A DNA stretch of 64,000 bases from Yarrowia lipolytica (taxonomy: Eukaryota > Ascomycota > Dipodascomycetes > Dipodascales), in assembly GCF_001761485.1 (NCBI RefSeq), contig NC_090770.1, positions 1,364,001-1,428,000 on the forward strand, in the 5' to 3' direction. Each line of letters opens with the position of its first letter. The first letter of the stretch is position 1. Below the pieces are notes generated by a model. That model saw only the letters and a list, made by a program, of their open reading frames with translations, was not told the origin of the DNA and did not search any database. Below are positions 38,376 to 49,591 of this stretch, one piece after another. A program made the position numbers and the translations under genes.

Positions 38376-39905
38376 ATGTCAATCAAGTCGCTCTCAAAGG
38401 GCTCCTCGCTGGATGACACTTGTGTCGGCATCTCCCGGGTGGCTACCCCGACCAACCTCGAGAAAGACCTGTCATTATGGGAGACGATGAAGATCTACAA
38501 GAAGGCGACATTCTGGAGCTTTGTCATGTGCTGCACCATCATCATGGACGGCTACGATGGAAACATGGTGCCGTCTTTCTACGCGCTTCCCGTGTTCCAG
38601 AAAAAGTTCGGCATCCAGCTCCCCAACGGAGACTGGACAGTGGAAGCCAAGTGGCAGACGGCGTTTCTGGTGGGAGTCCCCATTGGCAGAATCACAGGTG
38701 CCGTGGGAGTCGGTCTGCTGGCAGACAGATTCGGCAGAAAGAAGGTGACTATCACGTCTCTGGCATTCATGGTGGGAGTGACCTTTGTTGTGTTTTTTGC
38801 CACCGGCAAGGAAATGCTGTGTGCCGGCTGGATCATCAGTGGAATTATCTGGGGCGTTTTCAACACCATGGCCCCGACCTACGTCTCGGAAGTGTGCCCC
38901 ATCAAAATGCGGAGTCTTTTGGCAGCCGCTATCAACCTGTCCTGGGTCGCCGGACAGTTCATTTCCACCGGAGTCGTCACAGGTACGTCCACCAGAACCG
39001 ACGACTGGGCATATCGAGTACCGCTAGCAGTGCAATGGGTGTTTCCGGCAATTCTGATTCCCACATTGTGCTTTGCCCCAGAGTCTCCGTGGTGGCTCTT
39101 GCGACGGGGAGAGATTGACAAGGCAAGAAACGCACTGGCTAGACTGGCAGACGAGACCAAAATTGACCTCGACGCGCATCTCGAACACATGATCCAGACC
39201 GACAAGGAGGAAGACAAGTCAGGAACGATAGCCGAGTGCTTCAAGGGTCCAGATCTCCATCGTACCGAAATCTGCTCCATGGTGTACTCCATCCAGCCGC
39301 TGTCAGGAGCCAACATTATTAACTTCTTCGCCTTCTTCTTCCAACTGACAGGAGTGCCCCAAGACATTATCTTCAAACTCACCCTGGGACTTACAGGTTT
39401 GGGGTTTTTGGCTACTCTGCTGTCGTCTGTTCCCATCGCTCGAGTGGGAAGACGCAAAATCATGCTCACGGGACTGTTTGTTCTGACGGTGGCTCTTTTT
39501 GCCATGGGTATTCTGGGCTGTTTTACATCCCGGGGAACCAACTGGGCTACCGCAATCTTGCTATTTGTGTGGGTCGGCACGTACGACCTGTCCATTGGTC
39601 CTGGAGCTTTTGTGATTTACTCAGAGTCGTCGTCTGTGCGTCTGAGATCCAAAACCATCGCCATTGCCTCCGTCATTTCCTCGACAGTGACTCTTGTTTT
39701 CAACGTGGCTGTTCCATACATGTTGAACGAGGCTGAGGCCAACATGCGAGGACTTGTGGGGTTTGTGTATGGTCCGCTGTGTATACTGTCTCTGATCTGG
39801 GTCTATTTTCGTCTTCCGGAGCTCAAGGGGCTCAGTTATATGGAGATTGATCGGTTGTTTGAGGGCAAGAAGGTTGCTAAAAGATGGTGTCTAGGAATAG
39901 AGTGA
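38376..39905 (+). CDS. MFS sugar transporter, maltose/alpha-glucoside permease-like
   Basis: 509 residues, twelve membrane helices with cytosolic ends. The family motifs of the sugar porter group are present: DRFGRKK after helix 2, PESPWWLLRRGEIDKA in the central loop, and ARVGRRKI after helix 8. The N-terminal block YDGNMVPSFYALPVFQKKFG resembles the GYDTALLGSFYGFPTFQ segment of alpha-glucoside:H+ symporters (MAL31/AGT1/MPH). The substrate is not decidable from sequence. Length is a little short for the maltose permease group (about 570-610) because both tails are short. It is convergent with the acyl-CoA ligase gene, 2.4 kb away. Confidence 0.85.
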   Translation: MSIKSLSKGSSLDDTCVGISRVATPTNLEKDLSLWETMKIYKKATFWSFVMCCTIIMDGYDGNMVPSFYALPVFQKKFGIQLPNGDWTVEAKWQTAFLVGVPIGRITGAVGVGLLADRFGRKKVTITSLAFMVGVTFVVFFATGKEMLCAGWIISGIIWGVFNTMAPTYVSEVCPIKMRSLLAAAINLSWVAGQFISTGVVTGTSTRTDDWAYRVPLAVQWVFPAILIPTLCFAPESPWWLLRRGEIDKARNALARLADETKIDLDAHLEHMIQTDKEEDKSGTIAECFKGPDLHRTEICSMVYSIQPLSGANIINFFAFFFQLTGVPQDIIFKLTLGLTGLGFLATLLSSVPIARVGRRKIMLTGLFVLTVALFAMGILGCFTSRGTNWATAILLFVWVGTYDLSIGPGAFVIYSESSSVRLRSKTIAIASVISSTVTLVFNVAVPYMLNEAEANMRGLVGFVYGPLCILSLIWVYFRLPELKGLSYMEIDRLFEGKKVAKRWCLGIE

Positions 39906-40657
39906 TTGACGAGGAATGGATATGGTTGCTTAGTTCAGGTTGTAGAAGAAGTATGGTGGTGTCGTGAGCAGTCAGGGTTAGTGGCTTCTATCAAAATCCG
40001 ATGAAACCGACTAATGTCTTTGTTCTCAAGCCAGCAGAAAAATCTAATCAAAGTTGCGATAATGCACGATCGTTATCTCAACTTTATCCGCACCGATACG
40101 ATAGGGGTACATCGAGTCTGTAACCAACAAAAAATCATCTACGGCAGGTCTACAACTCACTTGCGACAACCACGGACTTGTTCATCCTGCTCCATGACAA
40201 AAGCGGCCTCTGAAATGAGTTCTTGGATTGTGCTGTGTATACGGATCTTGCCACTCATTGTGGACCAAGCCAGGACTGAATCGGAATCAGCTCGAACCTC
40301 CGCATTGTCATCGCAGCCCTCGGGTTTTTATGTCTCTGTTCACCCTCCGCTGTAGTGTTACTGTATGTTTGTTCGTTTTTTCAGCATCTATGTACAAAAT
40401 ACATTCACGGTTGAAATTCCGATCTTAACCGTGGGCTGCTATTACTGTCTTGGATATATTTCAGCTTCTAAACGGTTGCCGTTTTCTTCCAAGTCCAGAC
40501 GGCAGAGATTTGCTGACACAGCTAATTGATCCTGGAAGAGAATCATTCCTCGCTATCCATGATTCACACCCAACTCCAGTACAATACCAGTTACCTGGGT
40601 TTTTCTTTATGTATGTATGTATGTACTGTACATACTGTAGGAGTACATACTAGCACG

Positions 40658-40820
40658 ATAAATTTCTGTACAGTACTAGCACAATATATAATTCTCGTAC
40701 TGTACTACAAGTAGCACGATATATAAAAAAAAAAATATATAATTCTCGTATTTAGCACGATGTATAAATCTCATACTAACACGAATATAATTCTCGTAAA
40801 GCACAAATATAATACTCGTA
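40658..40820. repeat. Degenerate repeat (tagcacgatatataattctcgta)n
   Basis: About six imperfect units of roughly 22-33 bp combining a tagcac(g/a)atata word with an (a)ttctcgta word; units are separated by variable A runs. Confidence 0.7.
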
Positions 40821-41082
40821 CGGTACTCTCCCAGTACAATTGCCATCACTAATCTCTCCCGATTCTCACTGAGCTATTTCTCCGGGAAATATTGGTTTTG
40901 GTACAACAACACCACCGTCCTCAAAAATGCGCCAATTTGAAAATTTATTTGAACAAGCTCTCAATATTGCCATTTTCGATAATGTCTTACAGTTTTTGCA
41001 ATCTCGACACGCGAGTGGACAGACATACAGTGGATCTAGGTAAAGGGCTCATCAGGTTTTATTATGTGAACTAAAAGTGTAT

Positions 41083-41165
41083 CTCTTGGTGAATGATTCA
41101 AATATCCTGATGAATAATTCAAATACCCTGATGAATAAATCACATCTCCGGAAGAAAATCTCATT
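41083..41165. repeat. Tandem repeat (gatgaataattcaaataccct)n
   Basis: Three imperfect copies of 21 bp. Confidence 0.7.
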
Positions 41166-42285
41166 TATTCTTCACACAGATTGATTTATTCACGTGTTCT
41201 TCCCATTTTTCACATTTTAATGGCCGAAATGAATGAGACCACGACTCAAAATGTGCGGTGTTCTGCCTAAATTGACGCTTTGCACTTTGGCCGAATGGTC
41301 AACTAAAGTCAACTAATTCCATTCGAGAGAATATGAGTCAAGTTGAAGGTGCTATAAGTGGCTGCGGTCACATGACCAGGAAAAAGGGAGTCGTTAGTGC
41401 AATCACGAGCGGTCGCGTGCAATCATGTGCGTGCAACTATGCTCGATTCTCGTTTGCCTCTCTTCCCTCTCATCGCATCGACCTGTGCTTGTAAAATCGT
41501 CTATGTATAGAAAAAAAAAAAAAAGTTTGTCGGGGTCTGAAATTTTCAGCGAGGGATTGAGGTGAAATTTTGACCCATTGACTGAATTGACCCGTTTGAC
41601 ATATTTTTACACATTTAGACACATTATTGGATTCCTCTCAAACAGAAGAATCGAATGGTAAACTCCATTTTTCAATCGGATCACTCACGGTGTCTTGGAG
41701 TGTGGATGCAACCATCATACAATGTACTGTATAGTACTTACTTGGGGTGAATGGGTGAGAGCCAGTAGGTATCCCCTGGTCTAAATGCAATCACCACATT
41801 CCAACACACCATTGTTTCTGAATGTACACAAATTTGCGGATCATGTGATTCCAAAAAGGTATTCCTGCCGTTTCAGGTCTTCTACTCAGGCAGGTTGGGA
41901 TTTCCTTGCTGGAAAGCCTCTTCCTTCTTCTTAGTGCAGGGAGCATGACCCAGGACTTGTGAAGGATCCTTAGTAAGCAGGTAGTTCTCGTGTGTAGTGT
42001 ACCTACTGTCTTCATTCTATTCGTTAGTTCTCAGCTTTTAAATATATCCTGAACAATTCATTGAATCAACTATAGTCCTATCTCACCTGACTTTGAGATG
42101 TGTCTTGTGTAGCTGTAGTTTGACTTGATGTCGCCCTTGTAGCTAGGAACTGTCGTATCATTGAGCTATGTCACGGCAGGTAGCTGAACCACATGACAGC
42201 GGTCCTCTTTTCCAAGTGCACACCCTCAATAGTCCACAGCAATAGCCCGTCTTGCCAACAATCAACTAAGCCTAGGGCTGGTATG

Positions 42286-43938
42286 CTACAGCTTAGCAAC
42301 CTCCTCAACATACTCTCCAAAAACGCTGTCTCCCTTTCTCTCTCTCAAAACCCGTCGCAGAATCTTGCCCGAGGCAGACTTGGGGATAGCATCAACCACC
42401 ACAATGCCTCCGTAAAGACGCTTGTACGAGGGAACTCGACGGTCAAACCACTGCTTAATCACCGGGAGAGCTCGCGCTTCAGTAACAAGAAACGCCCGAG
42501 CAGACTCCGTGCCTCGGTCGGGATTGGTGACTCCAATGACAGCGACATCCTTTACCATGGGATGGCCCAGCAGCACAGATTCAATCTCAGCCGGAGCCAC
42601 CTGACGTCCGTTGACCTTGATCATCTCCTTGTTTCGGTCCACAATGGTGAGTCGTCCTTCCAGGTCCATGTATCCTATATCGCCGGTCTTGAGCCACTCG
42701 CCGTCAAACGACTCAGAGTTGGCCGAGTCGTTGTTGAAGTAACCCGGAGTCACGTGGGGGCCGCGGATGTAGATTTCGCCGGTTGGAGGAGTCACAAACG
42801 ACCATTTGGAACGCGGAACATCGCCCTTTTCGCCCACAATTCGCACCTCCGTGTTGGGAAGCAGTTTTCCCACGGTCTTGAGATCGCGTTCGGGATCTTC
42901 GGGCTTGAAAACAGACACCTGGAGAGTCTCTGTGAGTCCGTAGCCCTGGATGAGAACCAAGGGATCCATTCCGTTGTCTCTGTTGCCCTCTTTGTTGCCC
43001 GTAAGACGCTCCAGAAGCGCGTCTCCTGCAGTAGGGGGAAGGGGAGCCGCTCCAGTGGCGATCAGAGTGGTGAGTTCGCAAATGGACTTAATGTAGGGCT
43101 GTACACGGCTGTCCTTAGCCAGAGCCAACACCACTGGAGGGACCAGATACAGAATGTTGATTTTGTACTTGATCTGGGCCTCCAGCAGGTCCACCAGGGA
43201 GAACTTGGGGAACACAACGGTGGTCATTGAGCCTGCGACCGAGTGGAAAACAAACTTGGTGAGTCCGTAGACGTGGGTCATGGGCACAATTGCGGCGGTC
43301 ACGTTTTTTCGGGCGCTGAACATGGTCTGGGAGGAGATGACGGCTTCGGTGGAAGACGACATGTTGATGTGGGTCTGTTGGACCGCCTTGGGGAGTCCAC
43401 TGGTGCCACTGGACATGCCCAGGTAGGCGACCCGGTTGGGGTTGGAGGTAGTGAACTTTTTCCAGGGGGCAGACGACTGGGTTTTGAGCAGATCTTCAAT
43501 GAAGATGAGCTTGGTGTTGCTGGAGGCGCTTTTGACCTTGGGTTCGAACTGCTGGTTGCAGATGACCAGCGACGGGCTGCAGACCTTGATTTGGTGCGCG
43601 AGATCGCCCGCCTCGTAGGTGGCAGCTGCGGGGGTGATTGTTACGCCCAGATCCAGTAAAGCGTAGTGGACAGACGCCTGTAGCGGCGAATTGACTGCAT
43701 GTAGCATGACGACAGGGCCCACATTCTCGTCTGGTTTGGCGTCGGTGAGTCCGTAGTCGTTGTACAGGGCGGAGCTGAGTCGGTCGGCCAGTTTCCAGAC
43801 CTCGGAGTAGCTGATTGAGTTGCCTGTGACCACGTCAATGTAGGCTGGATCTGTCGACGAGTAGGACGGTTTTGTTCGCAGGTAGTCGGTCACGGTTCCG
43901 TTGAAAATCGGCAGAGTTCCGGTGCTGTGGATGATCAT
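42286..43938 (-). CDS. Peroxisomal 4-coumarate-CoA-ligase-like acyl/aryl-CoA synthetase (AAL family)
   Basis: 550 residues of the ANL adenylating superfamily. Visible motifs are the P-loop GMSSGTSGLPKAV (about 174-186), GYGLTE (about 335), the hinge block DRNKEMIKVNGRQVAPAEIE (about 450) and the catalytic lysine block PKSASGKILRR near the C terminus. The protein ends in AKL, a consensus PTS1 peroxisomal signal. In Y. lipolytica a family of such 4CL-like peroxisomal ligases (AAL) activates fatty or aryl acids inside peroxisomes for beta-oxidation. Which member this is cannot be told. The ATG at 43938 is the first in frame and lies after a GTTT-rich (minus: AAAC-rich) leader. Confidence 0.88.
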   Translation of the reverse strand: MIIHSTGTLPIFNGTVTDYLRTKPSYSSTDPAYIDVVTGNSISYSEVWKLADRLSSALYNDYGLTDAKPDENVGPVVMLHAVNSPLQASVHYALLDLGVTITPAAATYEAGDLAHQIKVCSPSLVICNQQFEPKVKSASSNTKLIFIEDLLKTQSSAPWKKFTTSNPNRVAYLGMSSGTSGLPKAVQQTHINMSSSTEAVISSQTMFSARKNVTAAIVPMTHVYGLTKFVFHSVAGSMTTVVFPKFSLVDLLEAQIKYKINILYLVPPVVLALAKDSRVQPYIKSICELTTLIATGAAPLPPTAGDALLERLTGNKEGNRDNGMDPLVLIQGYGLTETLQVSVFKPEDPERDLKTVGKLLPNTEVRIVGEKGDVPRSKWSFVTPPTGEIYIRGPHVTPGYFNNDSANSESFDGEWLKTGDIGYMDLEGRLTIVDRNKEMIKVNGRQVAPAEIESVLLGHPMVKDVAVIGVTNPDRGTESARAFLVTEARALPVIKQWFDRRVPSYKRLYGGIVVVDAIPKSASGKILRRVLRERKGDSVFGEYVEEVAKL

Positions 43939-44646
43939 GTTTTGGTTGTTTTTGGTTGGTTTGGTTGATTGTGTTTGTGTTTGTGTTTCTCAATTGGCCG
44001 CAACTTGTACAAATACTTGTAGTCAATCGTCAATCGTCAATCGTCCATCGTCAAGGCCTGATATATAAACTCACGATAAGGTGGGGATATGCACGATCGG
44101 CCGAACTGACTTTTGTGGGGTGCAGGCAACTGGACAAGAGCAGAAGTCATCCAAGACGCCACGTGAAAGTGGGGGAATCGGGGAGAATTGGGGATAATGA
44201 CGAGAAGCGGCGTTGGTATCGGTGATTAGTCAGCTTTCTGGCGGCAGCGGCTTGTCTGTGCGTGTATGGAGGCGTTTTGGGGTGGTTCTGAAGATCCTCT
44301 CGGTAGTCATAAAATCACCAACTCAGTATGATGCAGCTACAGTACTTGTAGTACAGTTCAGTAGATGGATGTAGTGGCACTATGGAGAACCTTGACGTTG
44401 TGGAAAACCACTAGTTTCCGTTCCGAGGGACATCTGAGGGAATCCCGAGGGACAAAATTCCGAGGGACGAATTCTCCACAGGGCGTGCAGAGTCCTGAAG
44501 AGTCTGACAGAGGAGAGTTTGGTTATCTAGACGCTCCCTGTAAGAGGGGATCAAAGTCGTTAAGTTCAGATTCGTTCAGTCTTGTCACTAGTCTCTTTGA
44601 CAGCTGGAGGGGAAGACCGCACGTGCAGAGTGATTATTCGGAGGTG

Positions 44647-44648
<2 letters not shown>

Positions 44649-44684
<36 letters not shown>
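44649..44684. repeat. (GA)18 microsatellite
   Basis: An uninterrupted GA run of about 36 bp. Confidence 0.98.
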
Positions 44685-44687
<3 letters not shown>

Positions 44688-45177
44688 AGAAGGGTATGGG
44701 ACACGGAGGTTCGGGATCGTGGTCGTGGTCGTGGTCACAATGAGAAGTCCAGACGCTTTCAAAACTATCCCCCACCTCCAGACTCATTGTGCTCGATTGA
44801 GTCAGTGAAGTCATCTCAAAGGTGCTTTTATCGTCTAGAGAATGACTCTTGAGAATGGATGACTGGCGACGGGTTAATTTCGACATACCCACCGCCTCTT
44901 TACTGTCGAAATGTGAATGATGTTCTGGGTGGTTCATTACCGTCAAGTCCATTGAACTTGGAGGTTTGACAGTCGAAAAGAAATAAAAGAACCATGATAC
45001 TGTCCAGTGTCGAATTGAAGGATATCTAATAAAAGAAACCAAGTGGTCAAGGGGTGGTTGATACCACCTACATGTTTCTCTCCGTTACAGTGTATGATAC
45101 TCAAAAGGACCCACTTGAGATGCTCGAGACTTTCTGGTTCCAGTTTCCGATTGTGACTTGGAGACTACGTGAATGTT

Positions 45178-45241
45178 CATTCCCCTGAACTGAAGATCTC
45201 TCTAAAGTACATTCCCCTGAACTGAAGATCTTTCTGAAGTA
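45178..45241. repeat. 32-bp direct duplication
   Basis: The phrase cattcccctgaactgaagat continued by ctytctraagta occurs twice in direct succession. Confidence 0.9.
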
Positions 45242-45702
45242 CTTCTACTGTACTGCAAACAACCACAGCAGTATTCGCAGATCAACGAATCATAAAGAGA
45301 CTGCTGAAGGGCATTCTATCGTCATGTCAGAGTTCAATTACCGATACAAACAACTGACCAATTCCCAACATATTTCTTCACTAATATTGAACATTTGTCG
45401 ACCTCACTTCGTGGCCAACTCTCCAAAAATATTGCCACTAATACAATACATAACTGGTGATGTTTGTTGACCCCCTTCATGTTCATCACCAGTCGAAGAA
45501 CACAGTATCTCTTCCAGAAAATCCAGATCCACACTAAAAGGGTGGCTGGCACTCGACTACCTGCCTCAAATACCAGCCTCAACTCCATCCCGGAAGCTGT
45601 AGAATAATCCCATTGACTGATGTCAACTTCATCCAACTATCACCAAACTCGGCAAGAAACATCTACGAGAACACTCGAATCAGCCTCTGAAGGCCCGGGT
45701 GG

Positions 45703-45782
45703 TCACGTGACTACTGGTAGCATTTAGTCACATGACCAATAACTAACTGCAGTAGCCACGTGACCCCGTCACCATCACATGA
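45703..45782. promoter_or_regulatory. Cluster of four TCACRTGA-type E-box sites
   Basis: TCACGTGA at 45703, TCACATGA at 45728, CCACGTGA at 45756 and TCACATGA at 45775, all within 80 bp and 160-240 bp upstream of the F-box gene at 45945. Such sites are bound by bHLH factors of the Cbf1/Pho4/USF type in yeasts. Confidence 0.5.
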
Positions 45783-45944
45783 TCACGCCTCCATCTCCAC
45801 CTCCCATCCATCACGTAATCAGCTAATAATGCGGGGTATTTTTCACTTTATAAATATTTTATTTTTTCACTAAACTCAAAAAAGACTCTAAGTCAGCCTC
45901 ACCCCTCAAGGTTCGCTATCTCGCATGTCTCCACACTACCGCCA

Positions 45945-46883
45945 ATGAACAGTCTGCCCAGCGAGATCGTGCATCTGGTGGTTGGCCACTGTCCGCTGGA
46001 GGCGTGCGTCGCGCTCGGCGACACAAACACGCGCTTCAGAGGCCTGACAGATCCGTTTTTGGGCGAAAAAGTGCGGAAACGATGCCCTTTTATGCTCCCG
46101 AGAACAGGGACACCGACAATGTTGCAAGAGCCACAGAAGGAACCGACACAAACAGAAAAGCAACAGAAACCCACAGAATCATGGCGACTATGTGCTCGAC
46201 TTGTTCTTGCTCGACAGAAACAGCATCTGATCACTCTGTCTGAAGGGCATCAAGATCCTCTAGTCTATTCACTCAAAGTCGGCATGAAGACCCTCAACTA
46301 CGTGCTCAAGACAGATCTCGATGCGTGTCAAGGCTTAATAGACACAAACAACCACGTCGAGGGCGAAGAAGATATGAAAAAGTTGTGCCGTGAGATTCTG
46401 GACCATCATCAAGACTCCCCCGTCACCGTCTCCAGACCCAATCTGAGTCATGTCACCTTCCCTGAACAAGGAGTCCATAACTTCATTCACCATCCCCATC
46501 CCGACTTCACCTTCTTCAGTATGCTACAGCCCAAGGGATGGTTCCTCTACTGTGCCATCGACAAGAACCCCCTTCTTCCAATCTTTGGACCCTTTGCTTT
46601 CTCTCATCCAGACAGTTTTCGCGTGTTCGTATACGACGGAGTGGTATGGGTGGACTTTGATGGAGCAGTGTTGCCATTTGTTGTTGACGCAGAAGACAAT
46701 ACGGTACGTTTCTGCAAGCAAAAGATGATCCATGGGTACCCAGAACAGCAGGGTAGGGCCTTTGTCCAAGGCAAGGGCGAGTTATCGCGGTACTTGTGCA
46801 ATATGAACGGCAAACGCATTTGTGATTTGGAATCGGGTGTTAACTATTTCCTTGAAATGGGTACCGATCGGTTATTTTACTGA
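45945..46883 (+). CDS. F-box-like protein (family member A)
   Basis: 312 residues. The N terminus (MNSLPSEIVHLVVGHCPLEA, then ALGDTNTRFRGLTDPFLGEK) is a degenerate F-box: LP-x-EI-x(3)-V...L...L...N..FR. It is followed by VRKRCPF, which has a direct counterpart (IRRSCPW) in the minus-strand paralog at 51198-52250. The rest is a beta-rich domain with aromatic repeats (WFLYCAIDK, VFVYDGVVWVDFDGAV). F-box proteins link substrates to SCF ubiquitin ligases through Skp1. Lineage-specific families of this layout occur in fungi; substrate unknown. A 36-residue Gln/Glu/Lys-rich insert follows the F-box. Confidence 0.6.
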   Translation: MNSLPSEIVHLVVGHCPLEACVALGDTNTRFRGLTDPFLGEKVRKRCPFMLPRTGTPTMLQEPQKEPTQTEKQQKPTESWRLCARLVLARQKQHLITLSEGHQDPLVYSLKVGMKTLNYVLKTDLDACQGLIDTNNHVEGEEDMKKLCREILDHHQDSPVTVSRPNLSHVTFPEQGVHNFIHHPHPDFTFFSMLQPKGWFLYCAIDKNPLLPIFGPFAFSHPDSFRVFVYDGVVWVDFDGAVLPFVVDAEDNTVRFCKQKMIHGYPEQQGRAFVQGKGELSRYLCNMNGKRICDLESGVNYFLEMGTDRLFY

Positions 46884-47548
46884 CCGGAAGTACAGTACAG
46901 CAAGCACCATGAACCATCCGAACACTTGGACACCATTTTCGACGCCGTATAACACGTTCCCAACTGTTTTCTCACTGCTGGACAAGGTATCTCCATATCC
47001 ATACCCGATCTTCTTCACCCCTCAGCGGCAACCCCCGGACACGCCTTACAACTTTGAACCAACTGAAACGAGATTTTTCACACCGAACACGGTTCCGCTG
47101 GTTTCGAGCCCATTTCTCGACTTCCCTCTATCTTTGCCAACTTACACCTTGTCGGTGTAGCAACAGCAAGAGACAAGGGGACCATCGGGACCACCGAAAC
47201 GGTCCAGTACAACGCTCAATGTCGAAGCAAGCAATCTAAGCCTCTGGAAGGGCTTTTAAAGAGGTATTTACATCCTATGACGACATTTCCGTCACTCAAA
47301 CTCGATAACTTCTAAAAAAAACACCACGTCCGAATTCAACAACGCAACAAACTGCCCATGTACCTCATCAATAGTTCAAAAAGAGTCGATCACTTCATCA
47401 ATGAAAGATCTATCTGTCAGGTTGTATCATTGGCCCTTTTCTCAGCCAACGACAACGCCATGAATACATGCCCAGTGCCTTTCACACCGCATTTTTCCCC
47501 TGATATACTCTCACCTCGGACCATACACTTTTAAGGGATCAAATCGAC
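46884..47548. other. Spacer after F-box gene A
   Basis: A Pro/Phe-rich plus frame (46909-47160 from an ATG, MNHPNTWTPFSTPYNTFP) is open but has no domain; it may be spurious. Nothing else is seen. Confidence 0.4.
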
Positions 47549-47850
47549 TCATAAGGTGTTATAGGATTAGTCATCGAGTGGTCTCTTACTAGAGAATATT
47601 ATGAGACGTCCTAAAGGGCTTCTGAAGAAAATCACATGCCTCGCACGTGACCTTGAGGAGTTACCTGGATGTTAAGGGTTACCCTGTGATGCAGAGGAAC
47701 AGTTATGTAGGATGTTACGTCATATTTTAATAAATCAAGTTTATCGCCAACAACTTCCGCAGTACAAGTGGTACCCCGTAGCAGATCAGCGGTCCCCGCT
47801 GGTCTGAGCTGAACTACTGATTAAACCGGATCTGGTTTCTGACTACACTC
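47549..47850. mobile_element. Possible solo LTR fossil upstream of tRNA-Pro
   Basis: This is the partner of the block at 18838, beginning TCATAAGGTGTTATAGGATT and ending next to the tRNA-Pro 5' end. The shared ordered words and nearly equal distance to a tRNA gene (308 and 318 bp) suggest insertion of the same Ty3/gypsy-type family at the same relative site. Divergence is high, so the insertion is old. The ends are unresolved. Confidence 0.35.
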
Positions 47851-47856
47851 ATCCAT

Positions 47857-47943
47857 GGCCCGATGGTTTAGTGGTATAATTCTCGCTTAGGGTGTTCCTG
47901 AGCAATTTGCGAGAGGTCCCGGGTTCAATTCCCGGTTGGGCCC
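47857..47943 (+). tRNA. tRNA-Pro (AGG), intron-containing
   Basis: Identical to the minus-strand copy at 20059-20145, including the 15-nt intron. A TCTTTTTG terminator follows. Confidence 0.93.
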
Positions 47944-49591
47944 ACTCTTTTTGCTACAACTGTCGTCAGTCTCTTTCTCTTGCCCTCGTTGCTCTCGTTG
48001 CTTGCAGTTCTGTCCACGGTGGGGCTCGTGGTTCGCATACAGAACGCGTAGGAGCGATTTGCTGACTGACTAAGCATTGTGGGACGTGGATATGTCACGT
48101 GATGTGTCACGTGATGTGTATGAAAAGAATTATTTCGATTTCTGTTGCTGTTTCACAATACATTTTGCAATTCTGACCCCAAGGACTTCTCATGAGTCTA
48201 CTCTTGAACGAAGGCGTACTATTTATTAGCATTTTGTTAAGAGTAAAGCCCACTGGGGGTTCCTTTTGGGCCCTGCAAGGAATGTGGAGGTATGATAGAT
48301 GTTCCAGATGTTATATTGCTACATGTTTATGAACAAAACATATATTTGGTGGCTCAGTCATATATATTTACGTTGTAGTTTCTGTTCCAGGTTTGAGAGG
48401 TAAGTGCATTTAGTTAAATTTTTGTTAAGTTTGGAAAAATTTAGTTAGGGGTTCAGTTCAGGATGCAGCGAATGCAGTCCAAGCTGGTACTTAAGGACAA
48501 GATGGTACTGTATTACGATACAAAGTTCAAGAAGAATAAATATGTTAGTATTCACAAGATATGGTGATCTGGTCGACCAATTTTTGTAGTGTACACTTCA
48601 GCCGCTTCCACGGTTGCGTGAGGGATTCACAAGTTGCCCAGTCCGTTAAAAAGATTTTTTGGTGTACAGTAAAGTATGTACAGTAACATACCGTACAGTA
48701 CAGCTGAAACGTCAAATCGGATCTCTGAACTGGGGGTAATAAGTAGAAGCCTGGCCACCGAAAAGTTGTGTTTTATCATTCGTAATCCTCACCACAGGAA
48801 GATGTTGCTCGAGTTCCTCCTCCCGACTCTTCTTCATGGGGTAAAAGGTGCGATCTATTAGTTTGATGGAGAATCTGAGTGGTTGAACAAAGTGCTAGAA
48901 GCCAGCCCATGATTAAGTGCGAGTGGATTTAATGGAGGAGAGAGGATCAGAACGAGAAGTTTGACAGAACGAGGAGTTTGACAGAACGAGGAGTTTGACA
49001 GAACGAGGAGTTTGACTGAACGAGGAGTTTGACTGACCCATGTCTGAACGGCAGATTGCCTCGTGCGAACATTAGCAGATTCATAGCTCAGGGTAGCTCA
49101 GTGTTGGCTCAGGAAATGTCTGGCATAGCACCCTTCATTCTTCTGGCAAAGCACTTTTGTATGAATTACCGATTAATAAACGATATCAACACACACGTGG
49201 TCCATTGGTCGGTTTTCTGAGGTTTGGATCCCGTATATACGCGATAATGGAGCCTGCAAAAACATAAACGCGATCAGCAGTGGCAAATGAAACAGACACT
49301 AGTTGACAACTTTGTCAAATTACTGTGTGCGTTAGTCACACCTCAATGTCGAGAAAATGTCGATACTCATTGGAACCGCCAGAAAGCCCCTGTTCTCACA
49401 ATCACATTCGTGTACTTGGTCTGATCATCTGATATCGCAATCTCCACGTAGGAGAAATCAAATTCGGTCCTGATTTGCACTCACACCTAGTTCAAAGTAA
49501 GCAACTATCTTTTGAAGCTAGCTCTGGGTCTGGGATATTTAAACCAGCAGATTCGTCCCTGTTCGTCCCTGTTCGTCACTTATCTCTGAAG
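47944..49591. other. Spacer of 1.6 kb
   Basis: Two TCACGTGA sites 12 bp apart (48095 and 48107), a 17-bp minisatellite (48956-49033) and GTACAGTA-type palindromes near 48665-48705. No gene supported. Confidence 0.5.
48956..49033. repeat. 17-bp minisatellite (gaacgaggagtttgaca)n
   Basis: Nearly five copies with single-base variants (gacagaa/gactgaa). Confidence 0.92.

Larger units (their letters stand above)
39906..42285. other. Spacer of 2.4 kb between convergent genes
   Basis: Contains a 13-nt match to the Yarrowia telomere repeat (39970-39982), gtatgtatgtac runs at 40612, a repeat array (40658-40820), a second array (41083-41165) and poly-A at 41509. A minus ORF of 74 codons (41791-42015, ATG start) ends in protein-like sequence but has no known domain. 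Confidence 0.45.
43939..45944. other. Spacer of 2 kb with microsatellite and E-box cluster
   Basis: (GA)n lies at 44649-44684, a 32-bp duplication at 45178-45241 and an E-box cluster at 45703-45782. A minus ORF running through the GA tract (44566-44949 from an ATG) is considered unlikely. Confidence 0.5.

Noticed and set aside
44566-45042. Minus-strand ORF of 158 codons crossing the (GA)n tract
   Set aside because: The stated start is TTG; from the first ATG (44949) the product is low complexity with a (SL)n run produced by the microsatellite. No domain and no promoter features.
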